64,000 nucleotides of DNA from Gallaecimonas sp045291545 (GCF_045291545.1 NZ_CP149514.1:186001-250000), one strand, 5' to 3'. Positions 43,897 through 53,152 are shown, numbered from the stretch's first letter. Made by a program: numbers and translations. Notes: a model not told the origin generated them from the sequence alone.

Positions 43897-43925
43897 TTGA
43901 CACTTTTTTGAGCGGCAATTAGAAT
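43897..43925 (+). promoter_or_regulatory. str operon promoter
   Basis: A perfect TTGACA, 17-nt spacer and TAGAAT (43920-43925), followed by GCCGCGGCCC. It starts 2 nt after the rpoC terminator. Confidence 0.85.
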
Positions 43926-43993
43926 GCCGCGGCCCTTAATGGGGCGATTTTTCACCGTACGAAAAAAGCATCTAAATCAGGAGTAGCAAGCTA

Positions 43994-44368
43994 ATGGCTA
44001 CAATTAACCAGCTGGTGCGCAAGCCCCGCGTCAAGAAAGTTGCCAAGAGCAACGTTCCGGCGCTGGAAGCCTGCCCGCAAAAGCGTGGTGTCTGTACTCG
44101 TGTGTACACCACCACCCCGAAGAAGCCGAACTCCGCACTGCGTAAAGTGTGCCGTGTTCGTCTGACTAACGGTTACGAAGTGTCCTCCTACATTGGTGGT
44201 GAAGGTCACAACCTGCAAGAACACTCCGTGGTACTGATCCGTGGCGGTCGTGTAAAAGACTTGCCAGGTGTTCGTTACCACACTGTTCGCGGCACCCTTG
44301 ACTGTGCCGGCGTAAAAGACCGTAAACAAGCCCGTTCTAAATACGGTGCCAAGCGGCCCAAGTCTTAA
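43994..44368 (+). CDS. rpsL: 30S ribosomal protein S12
   Basis: The product is 124 residues, the E. coli length. It lies at the decoding centre. The streptomycin-site residues are wild type: TTPKKPNSALRK and GGRVKDLPGVRYH (K43 and K88 equivalents). It is the first gene of the str operon, and rpsG follows after 80 nt. Confidence 0.99.
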   Translation: MATINQLVRKPRVKKVAKSNVPALEACPQKRGVCTRVYTTTPKKPNSALRKVCRVRLTNGYEVSSYIGGEGHNLQEHSVVLIRGGRVKDLPGVRYHTVRGTLDCAGVKDRKQARSKYGAKRPKS

Positions 44369-44371
44369 TGG

Positions 44372-44442
44372 TTCTCCGTTAAGTAAGGCCAAACTGAACA
44401 TTCATTTATAGGTTTTGGGTAACACCTGAAGCATACGGAGAA
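44372..44442 (+). promoter_or_regulatory. rpsL-rpsG intercistronic structure (candidate S7 control site)
   Basis: TTCTCCGT just after the rpsL stop (44372-44379) is the exact complement of ACGGAGAA (44435-44442), which contains the rpsG Shine-Dalgarno. The pairing would close the 80-nt gap and hide the ribosome site. In E. coli S7 binds the same intercistronic region to repress its own synthesis. Confidence 0.6.
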
Positions 44443-44448
44443 TTAGTC

Positions 44449-44919
44449 ATGCCAAGACGTCGCGTGATTGGTCAGCGCAAAATCCTGCCGGACCCGAAGT
44501 TCGGATCAGAGGTTATTGCCAAGTTTGTAAACGTCGTGATGGTAGACGGTAAGAAATCCATCGCCGAGAAAATCGTCTATGGTGCCCTGGACATCATTAA
44601 CGAGAAATCCGGTAAAGAGCACATGGAGCTCTTTGAATCAGCCCTGGATAACGTTCGCCCGGCGGTCGAGGTTAAATCTCGCCGTGTTGGTGGTTCTACC
44701 TATCAGGTTCCGGTAGAAGTGCGCCCGGTGCGTCGTAACACCCTGGCTATGCGCTGGTTGGTCGATGCTGCCCGCAAGCGCGGTGAAAAATCTATGGCGG
44801 CCCGTCTGGCAGGCGAACTGCTGGATGCTGCTGAAAACAAAGGTACTGCTGTTAAGAAGCGCGAAGACGTGCATCGTATGGCAGAGGCGAACAAAGCATT
44901 CGCTCACTACCGCTGGTAA
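44449..44919 (+). CDS. rpsG: 30S ribosomal protein S7
   Basis: The product is 156 residues (MPRRRVIGQRKILPDPKFGS start). It nucleates assembly of the 30S head and contacts E-site tRNA. The conserved arm VGGSTYQVPVEVRP and the MRWLVDAARKR helix are present. It is translated through the structured gap after rpsL. Confidence 0.99.
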   Translation: MPRRRVIGQRKILPDPKFGSEVIAKFVNVVMVDGKKSIAEKIVYGALDIINEKSGKEHMELFESALDNVRPAVEVKSRRVGGSTYQVPVEVRPVRRNTLAMRWLVDAARKRGEKSMAARLAGELLDAAENKGTAVKKREDVHRMAEANKAFAHYRW

Positions 44920-44991
44920 GACTGCTGTGGCCCCTCAACGGGGCCATTGTTGCAGTTTCACCACAGGTTTCTTAATCAGAGGAAAGCTATC

Positions 44992-47094
44992 GTGGCTCGC
45001 AAGACACCTATCGAGCGCTACCGCAATATCGGTATCAGTGCTCACATTGATGCAGGTAAAACGACCACCACTGAGCGGATCCTGTTCTACACCGGTATTT
45101 CTCACAAGATCGGTGAGGTTCATGATGGCGCCGCCACCATGGACTGGATGGAGCAGGAGCAGGAGCGTGGTATCACTATCACCTCCGCTGCCACCACCGC
45201 CTTCTGGAGCGGCATGGGTCAGCAGTTTCCCGAGCATCGTATCAACATCATCGACACTCCCGGACACGTTGACTTTACCATCGAGGTAGAGCGTTCCATG
45301 CGTGTGCTGGATGGTGCGGTAATGGTTTATTGCGCTGTGGGTGGTGTTCAGCCCCAGTCTGAAACCGTATGGCGCCAGGCCAACAAGTACGGTGTTCCCC
45401 GTATTGCCTTTGTCAACAAAATGGACCGTACCGGTGCCAACTTCCTGCGGGTTGTTGAGCAGATCAAGAGCCGCCTGAAGGCGACGCCGGTGCCGATCCA
45501 ACTGCCTATCGGTGCTGAAGAGCACTTCAAAGGTGTTGTTGACCTGATCAAGATGAAGGCCATCAACTGGAGCGAAGACGACTTCGGTGCCACCTTCACC
45601 TACGAAGATATCCCTGCTGATATGCAGGATCTGGCTGAAGAATGGCGCATGCACATGATCGAAGCTGCTGCCGAAGCCAACGAAGAGCTGATGGAAAAGT
45701 ACCTCGGCGGTGAAGAGCTGTCCGAAGAAGAAATCAAGGCCGGTCTGCGTGAGCGCGTACTGAGCACTGATATCATCCTGTGTACCTGTGGCTCTGCGTT
45801 CAAAAACAAAGGCGTGCAGGCCATGCTTGACGCTGTTGTTGAGTTCCTGCCAGCACCGACCGACGTTCCGCCGATCAAAGGTGAACTGCCTAACGGTGAA
45901 GAAGCGGTGCGTAAGTCCAGCGATGACGAACCTTTCGCTGCGCTGGCGTTCAAGATTGCTACCGACCCGTTCGTTGGCTCTCTGACCTTCTTCCGCGTTT
46001 ACTCCGGTGTGGTTAACTCCGGTGACGCGGTTCTGAACGCCACCAAAGACAAAAAAGAGCGTATCGGCCGTATCGTGCAGATGCACTCCAACAAGCGTGA
46101 AGAGATCAAAGAAGTTCGCGCCGGTGACATCGCTGCCGGTATCGGTCTCAAAGACGTTACCACGGGTGAAACCCTGTGTTCTCCTGACCATCCGGTCATC
46201 CTGGAGCGCATGGAATTCCCTGAGCCGGTAATCTCCGTTGCTGTTGAGCCGAAAACCAAGTCTGACCAGGAAAAAATGGGTCTGGCTCTGGGTCGTCTGG
46301 CGCAGGAAGATCCGTCTTTCCGCGTACACACCGACGAAGAGACTGGCCAAACCATCATCTCCGGTATGGGTGAACTGCACCTGGAGATCCTGGTTGACCG
46401 TATGCGTCGTGAGTTCAAGGTAGAAGCCAATGTGGGTAAACCGCAGGTGTCCTATCGTGAAACCATCCGCAACACCGTTGAGAGCGAAGGTAAATTCGTT
46501 CGTCAGTCCGGTGGTCGTGGTCAGTTTGGTCACGTATGGCTGCGTTTGGAGCCGGTTGAAGAAGGCAAAGGCTACCAGTTCGTTAACGAAATCGTAGGTG
46601 GTGTGGTTCCGAAGGAATACATCCCGGCCGTTGACAAAGGTATCCAAGAGCAGATGAAGAACGGCGTATTGGCTGGCTTCCCTATCGAAGATATGAAAGT
46701 GACCCTGTACGACGGTTCTTACCATGACGTTGACTCCAACGAAATGGCGTTCAAAATTGCGGCCTCCATGGGCTTCAAGTCTGGCTTCATGAAAGCCAAC
46801 CCGGTACTGCTCGAACCCATCATGAAGGTGGAAGTTGAGACGCCGGAAGAGAACATGGGTGACGTGATCGGTGATATCAACCGCCGTCGTGGCATGGTTG
46901 AAGGTATGGACGATGGCCCGTCAGGCAAAGTCGTTCGTGCTCTGGTGCCGTTGTCCGAAATGTTCGGTTACGCCACCGACCTGCGCTCTGCCACTCAAGG
47001 TCGTGCTTCTTACTCCATGGAGTTTTTGAAGTACCAAGAGTGCCCGAGCAACATTGCCAAAGAAGTGATCGAAGCTCGCAAAGCGGGCGAGTAA
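44992..47094 (+). CDS. fusA: Elongation factor G
   Basis: The product is 700 residues and drives translocation with GTP. The start is GTG at 44992 (MARKTPIERYRNIGIS) with GAGGAAAG upstream; the frame is open 15 codons further. The P-loop AHIDAGKTT, switch II DTPGHVDF, NKMDR and domain IV GGRGQFGHVW are present. The length and the single signature set fit the translocase EF-G1 of the str operon. Confidence 0.99.
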   Translation: MARKTPIERYRNIGISAHIDAGKTTTTERILFYTGISHKIGEVHDGAATMDWMEQEQERGITITSAATTAFWSGMGQQFPEHRINIIDTPGHVDFTIEVERSMRVLDGAVMVYCAVGGVQPQSETVWRQANKYGVPRIAFVNKMDRTGANFLRVVEQIKSRLKATPVPIQLPIGAEEHFKGVVDLIKMKAINWSEDDFGATFTYEDIPADMQDLAEEWRMHMIEAAAEANEELMEKYLGGEELSEEEIKAGLRERVLSTDIILCTCGSAFKNKGVQAMLDAVVEFLPAPTDVPPIKGELPNGEEAVRKSSDDEPFAALAFKIATDPFVGSLTFFRVYSGVVNSGDAVLNATKDKKERIGRIVQMHSNKREEIKEVRAGDIAAGIGLKDVTTGETLCSPDHPVILERMEFPEPVISVAVEPKTKSDQEKMGLALGRLAQEDPSFRVHTDEETGQTIISGMGELHLEILVDRMRREFKVEANVGKPQVSYRETIRNTVESEGKFVRQSGGRGQFGHVWLRLEPVEEGKGYQFVNEIVGGVVPKEYIPAVDKGIQEQMKNGVLAGFPIEDMKVTLYDGSYHDVDSNEMAFKIAASMGFKSGFMKANPVLLEPIMKVEVETPEENMGDVIGDINRRRGMVEGMDDGPSGKVVRALVPLSEMFGYATDLRSATQGRASYSMEFLKYQECPSNIAKEVIEARKAGE

Positions 47095-47151
47095 CAGTGA
47101 CTGACAGGGGCCTGCAGCGGTAGGCCCCCTTTGAGATGAAGGATTTTAGCC

Positions 47152-48336
47152 GTGTCTAAAGAAAAATTTGAACGTACGAAACCGCACGTCAACGTAGGTA
47201 CCATCGGTCACGTTGACCACGGTAAAACTACCCTGACCGCCGCCATCACCACTGTACTGGCCAAGACCTACGGTGGCTCAGCCAAAGCGTTTGACCAAAT
47301 CGATAACGCGCCGGAAGAGAAGGCCCGTGGTATCACCATCGCCACCTCTCACGTAGAGTACGACACACCGACTCGCCACTACGCGCACGTTGACTGCCCC
47401 GGCCACGCCGACTACGTGAAAAACATGATCACCGGTGCTGCCCAGATGGACGGCGCGATTCTGGTAGTAGCGGCGACTGACGGCCCGATGCCGCAGACTC
47501 GTGAGCATATCCTGCTGGCGCGTCAGGTAGGCGTACCGTACATCATCGTGTTCATGAACAAATGTGACATGGTAGATGATGAAGAGCTGCAAGAGCTGGT
47601 TGAAATGGAAGTTCGTGAACTGCTGAGCCAGTACGAATTCCCGGGTGACGACCTGCCGGTAATCAAAGGTTCTGCTCTCAAGGCGCTGGAAGGCGACGCT
47701 GAGTGGGAAGCGAAGATTGTAGAGCTGGGCGAAGCGCTGGACAGCTACATTCCGGAGCCGGAGCGTGCGATTGACAAGCCGTTCATCCTGCCAGTAGAAG
47801 ACGTTTTCTCTATTTCCGGCCGTGGTACTGTAGTAACTGGTCGTGTAGAGCAAGGTATCGTGAAGGTTGGTGACGAAGTTGAAATCGTCGGTATCAACCC
47901 GACCACCAAGACCACCTGTACTGGTGTTGAAATGTTCCGCAAGCTGCTGGACGAAGGCCGTGCAGGTGAGAACGTAGGTGTTCTGCTGCGTGGTACCAAG
48001 CGTGACGAAGTTGAGCGTGGTCAGGTTCTGGCGAAGCCGGGTTCAATCACTCCGCACACCAAGTTCCAGTCAGAAGTGTACGTACTGGGCAAAGACGAAG
48101 GTGGCCGTCACACGCCGTTCTTCAAAGGCTATCGTCCGCAGTTCTACTTCCGTACAACTGACGTAACAGGCACCATCGAGCTGCCGGAAGGCGTAGAGAT
48201 GGTAATGCCAGGCGACAACATCCAGATGACAGTAGAGCTGATTGCTCCTATCGCGATGGATGAAGGTCTGCGTTTCGCTATCCGCGAAGGTGGCCGTACT
48301 GTAGGCGCCGGTGTGGTAGCTAAAATCATCGCCTAA
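47152..48336 (+). CDS. tuf: Elongation factor Tu, copy 2
   Basis: The product is 394 residues, identical to copy 1 at 30504. The start is GTG instead of ATG. Identity at DNA level runs through the stop and about 8 nt beyond, then stops, a sign of gene conversion between the copies. It ends the str operon (E. coli tufA position). Confidence 0.99.
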   Translation: MSKEKFERTKPHVNVGTIGHVDHGKTTLTAAITTVLAKTYGGSAKAFDQIDNAPEEKARGITIATSHVEYDTPTRHYAHVDCPGHADYVKNMITGAAQMDGAILVVAATDGPMPQTREHILLARQVGVPYIIVFMNKCDMVDDEELQELVEMEVRELLSQYEFPGDDLPVIKGSALKALEGDAEWEAKIVELGEALDSYIPEPERAIDKPFILPVEDVFSISGRGTVVTGRVEQGIVKVGDEVEIVGINPTTKTTCTGVEMFRKLLDEGRAGENVGVLLRGTKRDEVERGQVLAKPGSITPHTKFQSEVYVLGKDEGGRHTPFFKGYRPQFYFRTTDVTGTIELPEGVEMVMPGDNIQMTVELIAPIAMDEGLRFAIREGGRTVGAGVVAKIIA

Positions 48337-48351
48337 TTATTGGCTGATGAT

Positions 48352-48378
48352 AAAAAGGAGGCTTCGGCCTCCTTTTTT
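48352..48378 (+). terminator. str operon terminator
   Basis: AAAAAGGAGGC and GCCTCCTTTTT pair around a TTCG tetraloop, with T6 at the end. Confidence 0.93.
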
Positions 48379-48418
48379 GTTGCCGTTAGCCGCTGTTGCT
48401 GCAATTTCATACAAGGCC

Positions 48419-48446
48419 TTGCTATTGCCGGGCAGGGCGGTATAAT
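48419..48446 (+). promoter_or_regulatory. S10 operon promoter
   Basis: TTGCTA, a 16-nt spacer and a perfect TATAAT (48441-48446), about 185 nt before rpsJ. Confidence 0.75.
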
Positions 48447-48452
48447 CCTCCG

Positions 48453-48630
48453 ACCTTCCATGCGAAGGTAATGCTCTTGTTTGACCGGCAGGCCGGTGGC
48501 TTGCCTACACAGCAATCCCGATTGGGGATTGGCAGACTATAAGAGTCACCTCTCCCATCCATTCTTGGATGAGGCAGAGGCGATTTTTTTTGTCTGCAGC
48601 TCTTTAGTTCTTTTATTGGAGTCAATTGAA
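48453..48630 (+). promoter_or_regulatory. S10 operon leader with attenuator hairpin
   Basis: The untranslated leader has small hairpins (AATCCCGATTGGGGATT near 48514-48530). The final large hairpin has CCTCT..CCATCC and GGATG..AGAGG arms (48549-48580) and T8 at 48584-48591. The layout is that of the E. coli leader where L4 promotes NusA-dependent termination and blocks translation. Confidence 0.7.
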
Positions 48631-48942
48631 ATGGCTAGTCAACGTATTCGTATCCGCCTGAAGGCGTTCGATCATCGCTTGATCGACCAGTCTACTGCGG
48701 AAATCGTGGAAACGGCCAAACGCACTGGCGCCCAGGTACGCGGTCCTATTCCGCTGCCGACCCGCAAAGAGCGTTTTACCGTGCTGATCTCCCCGCACGT
48801 CAACAAAGACGCGCGTGATCAGTATGAAATCCGCACTCATAAACGTCTGGTGGATATCGTAGAACCCACCGACAAGACTGTTGACGCTCTGATGCGCCTT
48901 GATTTGGCCGCTGGCGTCGACGTACAGATCAGCTTGGGCTGA
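48631..48942 (+). CDS. rpsJ: 30S ribosomal protein S10
   Basis: The product is 103 residues, the E. coli length, starting MASQRIRIRLKAFDHRLID. The frame extends 50 codons upstream into the leader without homology. S10 is part of the 30S head and, as NusE with NusB, of the boxA antitermination complex. It is the first gene of the eleven-gene S10 operon. Confidence 0.99.
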   Translation: MASQRIRIRLKAFDHRLIDQSTAEIVETAKRTGAQVRGPIPLPTRKERFTVLISPHVNKDARDQYEIRTHKRLVDIVEPTDKTVDALMRLDLAAGVDVQISLG

Positions 48943-48984
48943 TCCTCTGCGTGGCAACACACTGAACAGTCTTAGAGGTTAATA

Positions 48985-49623
48985 ATGGCTATTGGTCTTA
49001 TCGGTAAAAAAGTCGGCATGACTCGTGTCTTCACCGAAGACGGCGTGTCCATCCCGGTCACCGTAATCCAAGTAGAAAGCAACCGCGTTACTCAGGTTAA
49101 AACCCTGGAGAACGACGGCTACCGTGCGCTGCAAGTAACCACTGGCACCAAAAAAGCCAATCGCGTTACCAAGCCGCAAGCGGGTCACTTTGCCAAAGCT
49201 GGCGTTGAAGCTGGTCGCGGCCTGTGGGAATTCCGTCTGGCAGACGACGAAGGTGAAGGCATCGAGCAAGGTGCTGAGCTGTCCGTCACCCTGCTGGAAG
49301 ATGTCAAGAAAGTTGACGTAACCGGTACCTCTAAAGGTAAAGGTTTTGCAGGCGCTGTTAAGCGTTGGAACTTCCGCACTCAAGACGCCACTCACGGTAA
49401 CTCCCTGTCTCACCGCGTACACGGTTCCATTGGTCAAAACCAATCACCGGGTAAGGTATTCAAGGGCAAGAAGATGGCTGGTCACATGGGTGACGAGCGT
49501 GTGACTACGCAGAACCTGGAACTGGTTCGTGTAGACGCCGAGCGTGGCCTGCTGCTGGTAAAAGGTGCCGTACCTGGCGCTACCGGTGGTGACCTCATCG
49601 TTAAACCCGCTGTGAAAGCGTAA
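48985..49623 (+). CDS. rplC: 50S ribosomal protein L3
   Basis: The product is 212 residues. The long central loop HGNSLSHRVHGSIGQNQSPGKVFKGKKMAGHMG reaches toward the peptidyl transferase centre; it begins HGNSLSHR and holds the Gln that PrmB methylates in E. coli. It is an early assembly protein. Confidence 0.98.
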   Translation: MAIGLIGKKVGMTRVFTEDGVSIPVTVIQVESNRVTQVKTLENDGYRALQVTTGTKKANRVTKPQAGHFAKAGVEAGRGLWEFRLADDEGEGIEQGAELSVTLLEDVKKVDVTGTSKGKGFAGAVKRWNFRTQDATHGNSLSHRVHGSIGQNQSPGKVFKGKKMAGHMGDERVTTQNLELVRVDAERGLLLVKGAVPGATGGDLIVKPAVKA

Positions 49624-49641
49624 CGTCTGAGGAGATAGGTG

Positions 49642-50247
49642 ATGGAATTGGTATTGAAAGACGCGCAAGGCGCTCTTGAAGTTTCCGAAGCTACCTTTGG
49701 GCGTGAGCTGAATGAAGCCCTGGTACACCAAGTTGTTGTGGCTTATGCCGCTGCGGCTCGTCAAGGTACCCGTGCTCAGAAGACCCGCTCTGAAGTATCC
49801 GGCGGCGGCAAGAAGCCCTTCCGTCAAAAAGGCACCGGCCGTGCCCGTGCCGGCACCATCCGTAGCCCGATTTGGCGCAGCGGTGGTGTAAGTTTTGCTG
49901 CTAAGCCGCAAAACTACGAACAGAAAGTAAACAAGAAAATGTATCGCGGCGCGATCAAGAGCATCCTGTCTGAACTGGTTCGTCAGGAGCGTCTGATTGT
50001 TGTCGAAAACTTCGGTGTTTCTGCACCCAAGACCAAAGAGCTGGTTGCCAAGCTGGGCGAACTGGAGCTCAAAGACGTTCTGATCATTACTCAGGAAGTT
50101 GACGAGAACCTGTTCCTGGCGGCCCGTAACCTGCACAAGGTCGACGTACGCGATGTCGCCGGTATCGACCCGGTTTCTCTGATCGCCTTCGATAAGGTGC
50201 TGATGACCGCAGGTGCTGTGAAGCAACTTGAGGAGATGCTGGCATGA
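49642..50247 (+). CDS. rplD: 50S ribosomal protein L4
   Basis: The product is 201 residues, the E. coli length, starting MELVLKDAQGALEVSE. The GTG one codon earlier is not used by homologues. It lines the exit tunnel with the loop RPFRQKGTGRAR-like segment (KPFRQKGTGRARAG). It is the probable autogenous regulator of this operon, acting on the upstream leader. It overlaps rplW by 4 nt (ATGA). Confidence 0.99.
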   Translation: MELVLKDAQGALEVSEATFGRELNEALVHQVVVAYAAAARQGTRAQKTRSEVSGGGKKPFRQKGTGRARAGTIRSPIWRSGGVSFAAKPQNYEQKVNKKMYRGAIKSILSELVRQERLIVVENFGVSAPKTKELVAKLGELELKDVLIITQEVDENLFLAARNLHKVDVRDVAGIDPVSLIAFDKVLMTAGAVKQLEEMLA

Positions 50248-50543
50248 TCCGTGAAGAGCGTATTCTGAAAGTTATCCGCGCCCCGCACGTCTCTGAAAAG
50301 AGCACCATGGTTGCCGAAAACAACAACACCGTTGTTTTCAAGGTCACCACGGACGCCAACAAAGCCGAAATCAAAGCGGCTGTTGAAAAGCTCTTCGAAG
50401 TGGAAGTGGACGCAGTTCGCACCGTTAAAGTCAAAGGCAAAACCAAACGCACTGGTGCCCGTATGGGTCGCCGCAGCGACTGGAAAAAAGCCTACGTGAC
50501 CCTGAAGTCCGGTCAAGAGATCGACTTCGGCGGCGCTGAATAA
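50244..50543 (+). CDS. rplW: 50S ribosomal protein L23
   Basis: The product is 99 residues. It sits at the exit of the peptide tunnel and docks trigger factor and SRP. Conserved features are APHVSEKST at the N-terminus and a basic GKTKRTGARMGRRSDWKKAYV segment, starting GKTKRTG. Its start codon overlaps the rplD stop. Confidence 0.99.
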   Translation: MIREERILKVIRAPHVSEKSTMVAENNNTVVFKVTTDANKAEIKAAVEKLFEVEVDAVRTVKVKGKTKRTGARMGRRSDWKKAYVTLKSGQEIDFGGAE

Positions 50544-50560
50544 GGGGAGGATTCTGAGTT

Positions 50561-51385
50561 ATGGCTATCGTTAAGTGTAAGCCGACATCTCCGGGTCGCC
50601 GCCACGTTGTCAAAGTGGTTAACCCTGAGCTGCACAAAGGCAAGCCGCACGCTGCCCTGCTGGACAAAAAGTCCAAAACTGGCGGTCGTAACAATGCTGG
50701 TCGCATCACTACCCGTCATATCGGTGGTGGTCACAAGCATCACTACCGGATCATTGACTTCAAGCGTAACAAAGATGGCGTACCTGCCACTGTTGAGCGC
50801 CTGGAATATGATCCGAACCGCAGCGCTAACATCGCGCTGGTTCTGTACGCAGACGGTGAGCGCCGTTACATCCTGGCCCCGAAAGGTATCCAGGCTGGCG
50901 ACGCTATCCAGTCCGGTTCTGATGCCGCTATCAAAGCAGGTAACGCCCTGCCGATGCGCAACATCCCGGTGGGTTCTACCGTTCACGCTGTTGAGCTCAA
51001 GCCTGGTAAAGGCGCGCAAATGGCCCGTTCTGCTGGTGCCTACGTGCAGATCGTAGCCCGTGATGGTGCCTACGTGACTCTGCGTCTGCGCAGCGGCGAA
51101 ATGCGTAAAGTTCCGGCTGACTGCCGCGCCACTATCGGCGAGGTAGGTAACGCTGAGCACATGCTGCGTCAACTGGGTAAAGCGGGCGCCAAGCGCTGGC
51201 GTGGTGTTCGTCCGACCGTTCGTGGTGTTGCCATGAACCCGGTAGATCACCCGCACGGTGGTGGTGAAGGTCGTACCTCTGGTGGTCGTCACCCGGTTTC
51301 TCCGTGGGGCAAACCGACCAAGGGCGCTAAAACCCGTAAGAACAAGCGTACTGACAAGTTCATCGTACGCAGTCGTAGCAAATAA
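50561..51385 (+). CDS. rplB: 50S ribosomal protein L2
   Basis: The product is 274 residues (E. coli 273). It is essential for subunit association and peptidyl transfer. The C-terminal motif AMNPVDHPHGGGEGR holds the conserved His. It starts MAIVKCKPTSPGRR. Confidence 0.99.
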   Translation: MAIVKCKPTSPGRRHVVKVVNPELHKGKPHAALLDKKSKTGGRNNAGRITTRHIGGGHKHHYRIIDFKRNKDGVPATVERLEYDPNRSANIALVLYADGERRYILAPKGIQAGDAIQSGSDAAIKAGNALPMRNIPVGSTVHAVELKPGKGAQMARSAGAYVQIVARDGAYVTLRLRSGEMRKVPADCRATIGEVGNAEHMLRQLGKAGAKRWRGVRPTVRGVAMNPVDHPHGGGEGRTSGGRHPVSPWGKPTKGAKTRKNKRTDKFIVRSRSK

Positions 51386-51400
51386 GGTAGAGGAATCACC

Positions 51401-51679
51401 ATGCCACGTTCTCTCAAGAAAGGTCCATTTATTGACCTGCACTTGCTGAAGAAGGTAGAGAAAGCGGTGGAAAGCGGGGACAAGAAACCTATCAAGACTT
51501 GGTCCCGTCGTTCAATGATCATTCCGAACATGATCGGTTTGACCATCGCTGTCCATAATGGTCGTCAGCATGTTCCAGTCTACGTTACCGATGAAATGAT
51601 CGGTCACAAGCTGGGCGAGTTCGCGCCGACCCGTACTTACCGTGGTCACGCCGCGGACAAGAAAGCCAAGAAGCGTTAA
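51401..51679 (+). CDS. rpsS: 30S ribosomal protein S19
   Basis: The product is 92 residues, the E. coli length. MPRSLKKGPFIDLHLLKK and the C-terminal GEFAPTRTYRGH are typical. It is in the 30S head, near bridge B1a and the A-site tRNA. Confidence 0.99.
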   Translation: MPRSLKKGPFIDLHLLKKVEKAVESGDKKPIKTWSRRSMIIPNMIGLTIAVHNGRQHVPVYVTDEMIGHKLGEFAPTRTYRGHAADKKAKKR

Positions 51680-51689
51680 GGAGTAAAAG

Positions 51690-52022
51690 ATGGAAGCTAT
51701 TGCTAAACATCGTTTTGCCCGTACCTCTGCGCAGAAGGCTCGCCTGGTTGCTGATCAGGTTCGCGGTCTGCCGGTGGCCAAGGCCATTGACGTCCTGACC
51801 TTCAGCGATAAAAAGGCTGCCGGTCTGGTTAAGAAGGTACTGGATTCAGCCATTGCCAACGCCGAGCACAACCTCGGGCTGGACATTGATGAGCTGCAAG
51901 TGGCGAAGATCTTCGTTGATGAAGGTCCGACCATGAAGCGCATCATGCCCCGCGCCAAAGGCCGTGCGGATCGTATCCTCAAGCGTACCAGCCACATTAC
52001 TGTGGTTGTCGCTGAGCGTTAA
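51690..52022 (+). CDS. rplV: 50S ribosomal protein L22
   Basis: The product is 110 residues, the E. coli length. The beta-hairpin tip MKRIMPRAKGRADRILKR reaches the tunnel constriction where macrolides act. No deletion is seen there. Confidence 0.99.
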   Translation: MEAIAKHRFARTSAQKARLVADQVRGLPVAKAIDVLTFSDKKAAGLVKKVLDSAIANAEHNLGLDIDELQVAKIFVDEGPTMKRIMPRAKGRADRILKRTSHITVVVAER

Positions 52023-52039
52023 GGACCAGGAGATAAGCA

Positions 52040-52726
52040 ATGGGACAAAAAGTTCATCCTAATGGTATCCGCCTGGGCATCGTTAAGCCTTGGAATGCCA
52101 CCTGGTATGCGGACACCAAAGATTTTGCTGACAACCTGCATGGCGATCACGAAGTGCGTACGTTCCTGCGTAAGGAACTGAAAAACGCCTCCGTATCCCG
52201 CATCGTTATCGAGCGTCCAGCCAAATCTATCCGCATCACTATCCACACGGCTCGTCCGGGTGTAGTGATCGGTAAAAAAGGCGAAGACGTCGAGAAACTG
52301 CGTAAAGCGGTTGCCAAAATTGCCGGCGTACCTGCGCAAATCAACATCAGCGAAGTGCGTAAGCCTGAGCTGGACGCGCAACTGGTTGCTGACAACATTT
52401 CTGGCCAGCTCGAGCGTCGTGTGATGTTCCGTCGCGCTATGAAGCGTGCGGTACAAAACGCCATGCGTCTGGGTGCCAAGGGTATCAAGGTAGAAGTGAG
52501 CGGCCGTCTTGGTGGCGCCGAAATCGCTCGTACCGAATGGTATCGTGAAGGCCGTGTGCCGCTGCACACCCTGCGCGCTGACATCGATTATGCCACTTCC
52601 GAAGCTCACACCACTTACGGCGTGATCGGCACTAAAGTCTGGGTCTTCAAAGGTGAAGTTCTGGGCGGTATGCCGGTAGCCGAAGCCCAGCCTGAGCCGA
52701 AGAAGAAAGGCAAAGGTGGCAAGTAA
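52040..52726 (+). CDS. rpsC: 30S ribosomal protein S3
   Basis: The product is 228 residues (E. coli 233). The KH domain with VVIGKKGEDVEKLR and the C-terminal domain form the mRNA entry channel and helicase site. The C-terminus is a short Lys/Gly tail. Confidence 0.99.
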   Translation: MGQKVHPNGIRLGIVKPWNATWYADTKDFADNLHGDHEVRTFLRKELKNASVSRIVIERPAKSIRITIHTARPGVVIGKKGEDVEKLRKAVAKIAGVPAQINISEVRKPELDAQLVADNISGQLERRVMFRRAMKRAVQNAMRLGAKGIKVEVSGRLGGAEIARTEWYREGRVPLHTLRADIDYATSEAHTTYGVIGTKVWVFKGEVLGGMPVAEAQPEPKKKGKGGK

Positions 52727-52738
52727 GGAGTTCCAGCG

Positions 52739-53152
52739 ATGTTGCAACCGAAACGTACAAAATTCCGCAAGCAGCACAAGATGCGCAACCGCGGATTGGC
52801 GCAAGCCGGTGCCAAAGTATCCTTTGGTACTTTCGGCCTGAAAGCCACTGGCCGTGGTCGTATGACTGCGCGCCAAATCGAAGCAGCCCGTCGTGCCATG
52901 ACCCGTCACGTCAAGCGTCAAGGTAAGATCTGGATCCGGGTATTCCCCGACAAGCCGATCTCCGAGAAGCCGCTGGAAGTGCGGATGGGTAAAGGTAAGG
53001 GTTCCGTTGAATACTGGGTCGCCGAAATCAAACCCGGCAAGGTCCTGTATGAAATGGACGGTGTCTCCGAAGAGCTGGCACGTGAAGCGTTCGCCTTGGC
53101 GGCCGCCAAACTGCCGTTTAAGACCACCTTTGTGATTCGGACGGTGCTGTGA
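52739..53152 (+). CDS. rplP: 50S ribosomal protein L16
   Basis: The product is 137 residues (E. coli 136). It stabilises A-site tRNA at the peptidyl transferase centre. It starts MLQPKRTKFRKQHKMRNRG; Arg in the RGRM segment (TGRGRMTARQ) is the usual YcfD hydroxylation site region. Its stop overlaps the rpmC start by one base. Confidence 0.98.
   Translation: MLQPKRTKFRKQHKMRNRGLAQAGAKVSFGTFGLKATGRGRMTARQIEAARRAMTRHVKRQGKIWIRVFPDKPISEKPLEVRMGKGKGSVEYWVAEIKPGKVLYEMDGVSEELAREAFALAAAKLPFKTTFVIRTVL

Noticed and set aside
44935..46725. 596-codon open frame on the minus strand
   Set aside because: It is a shadow of fusA. Strong codon bias in highly expressed genes removes stops in this antisense frame. 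Similar shadows exist under rpoB, rpoC, tuf and the rplN-rplE region.
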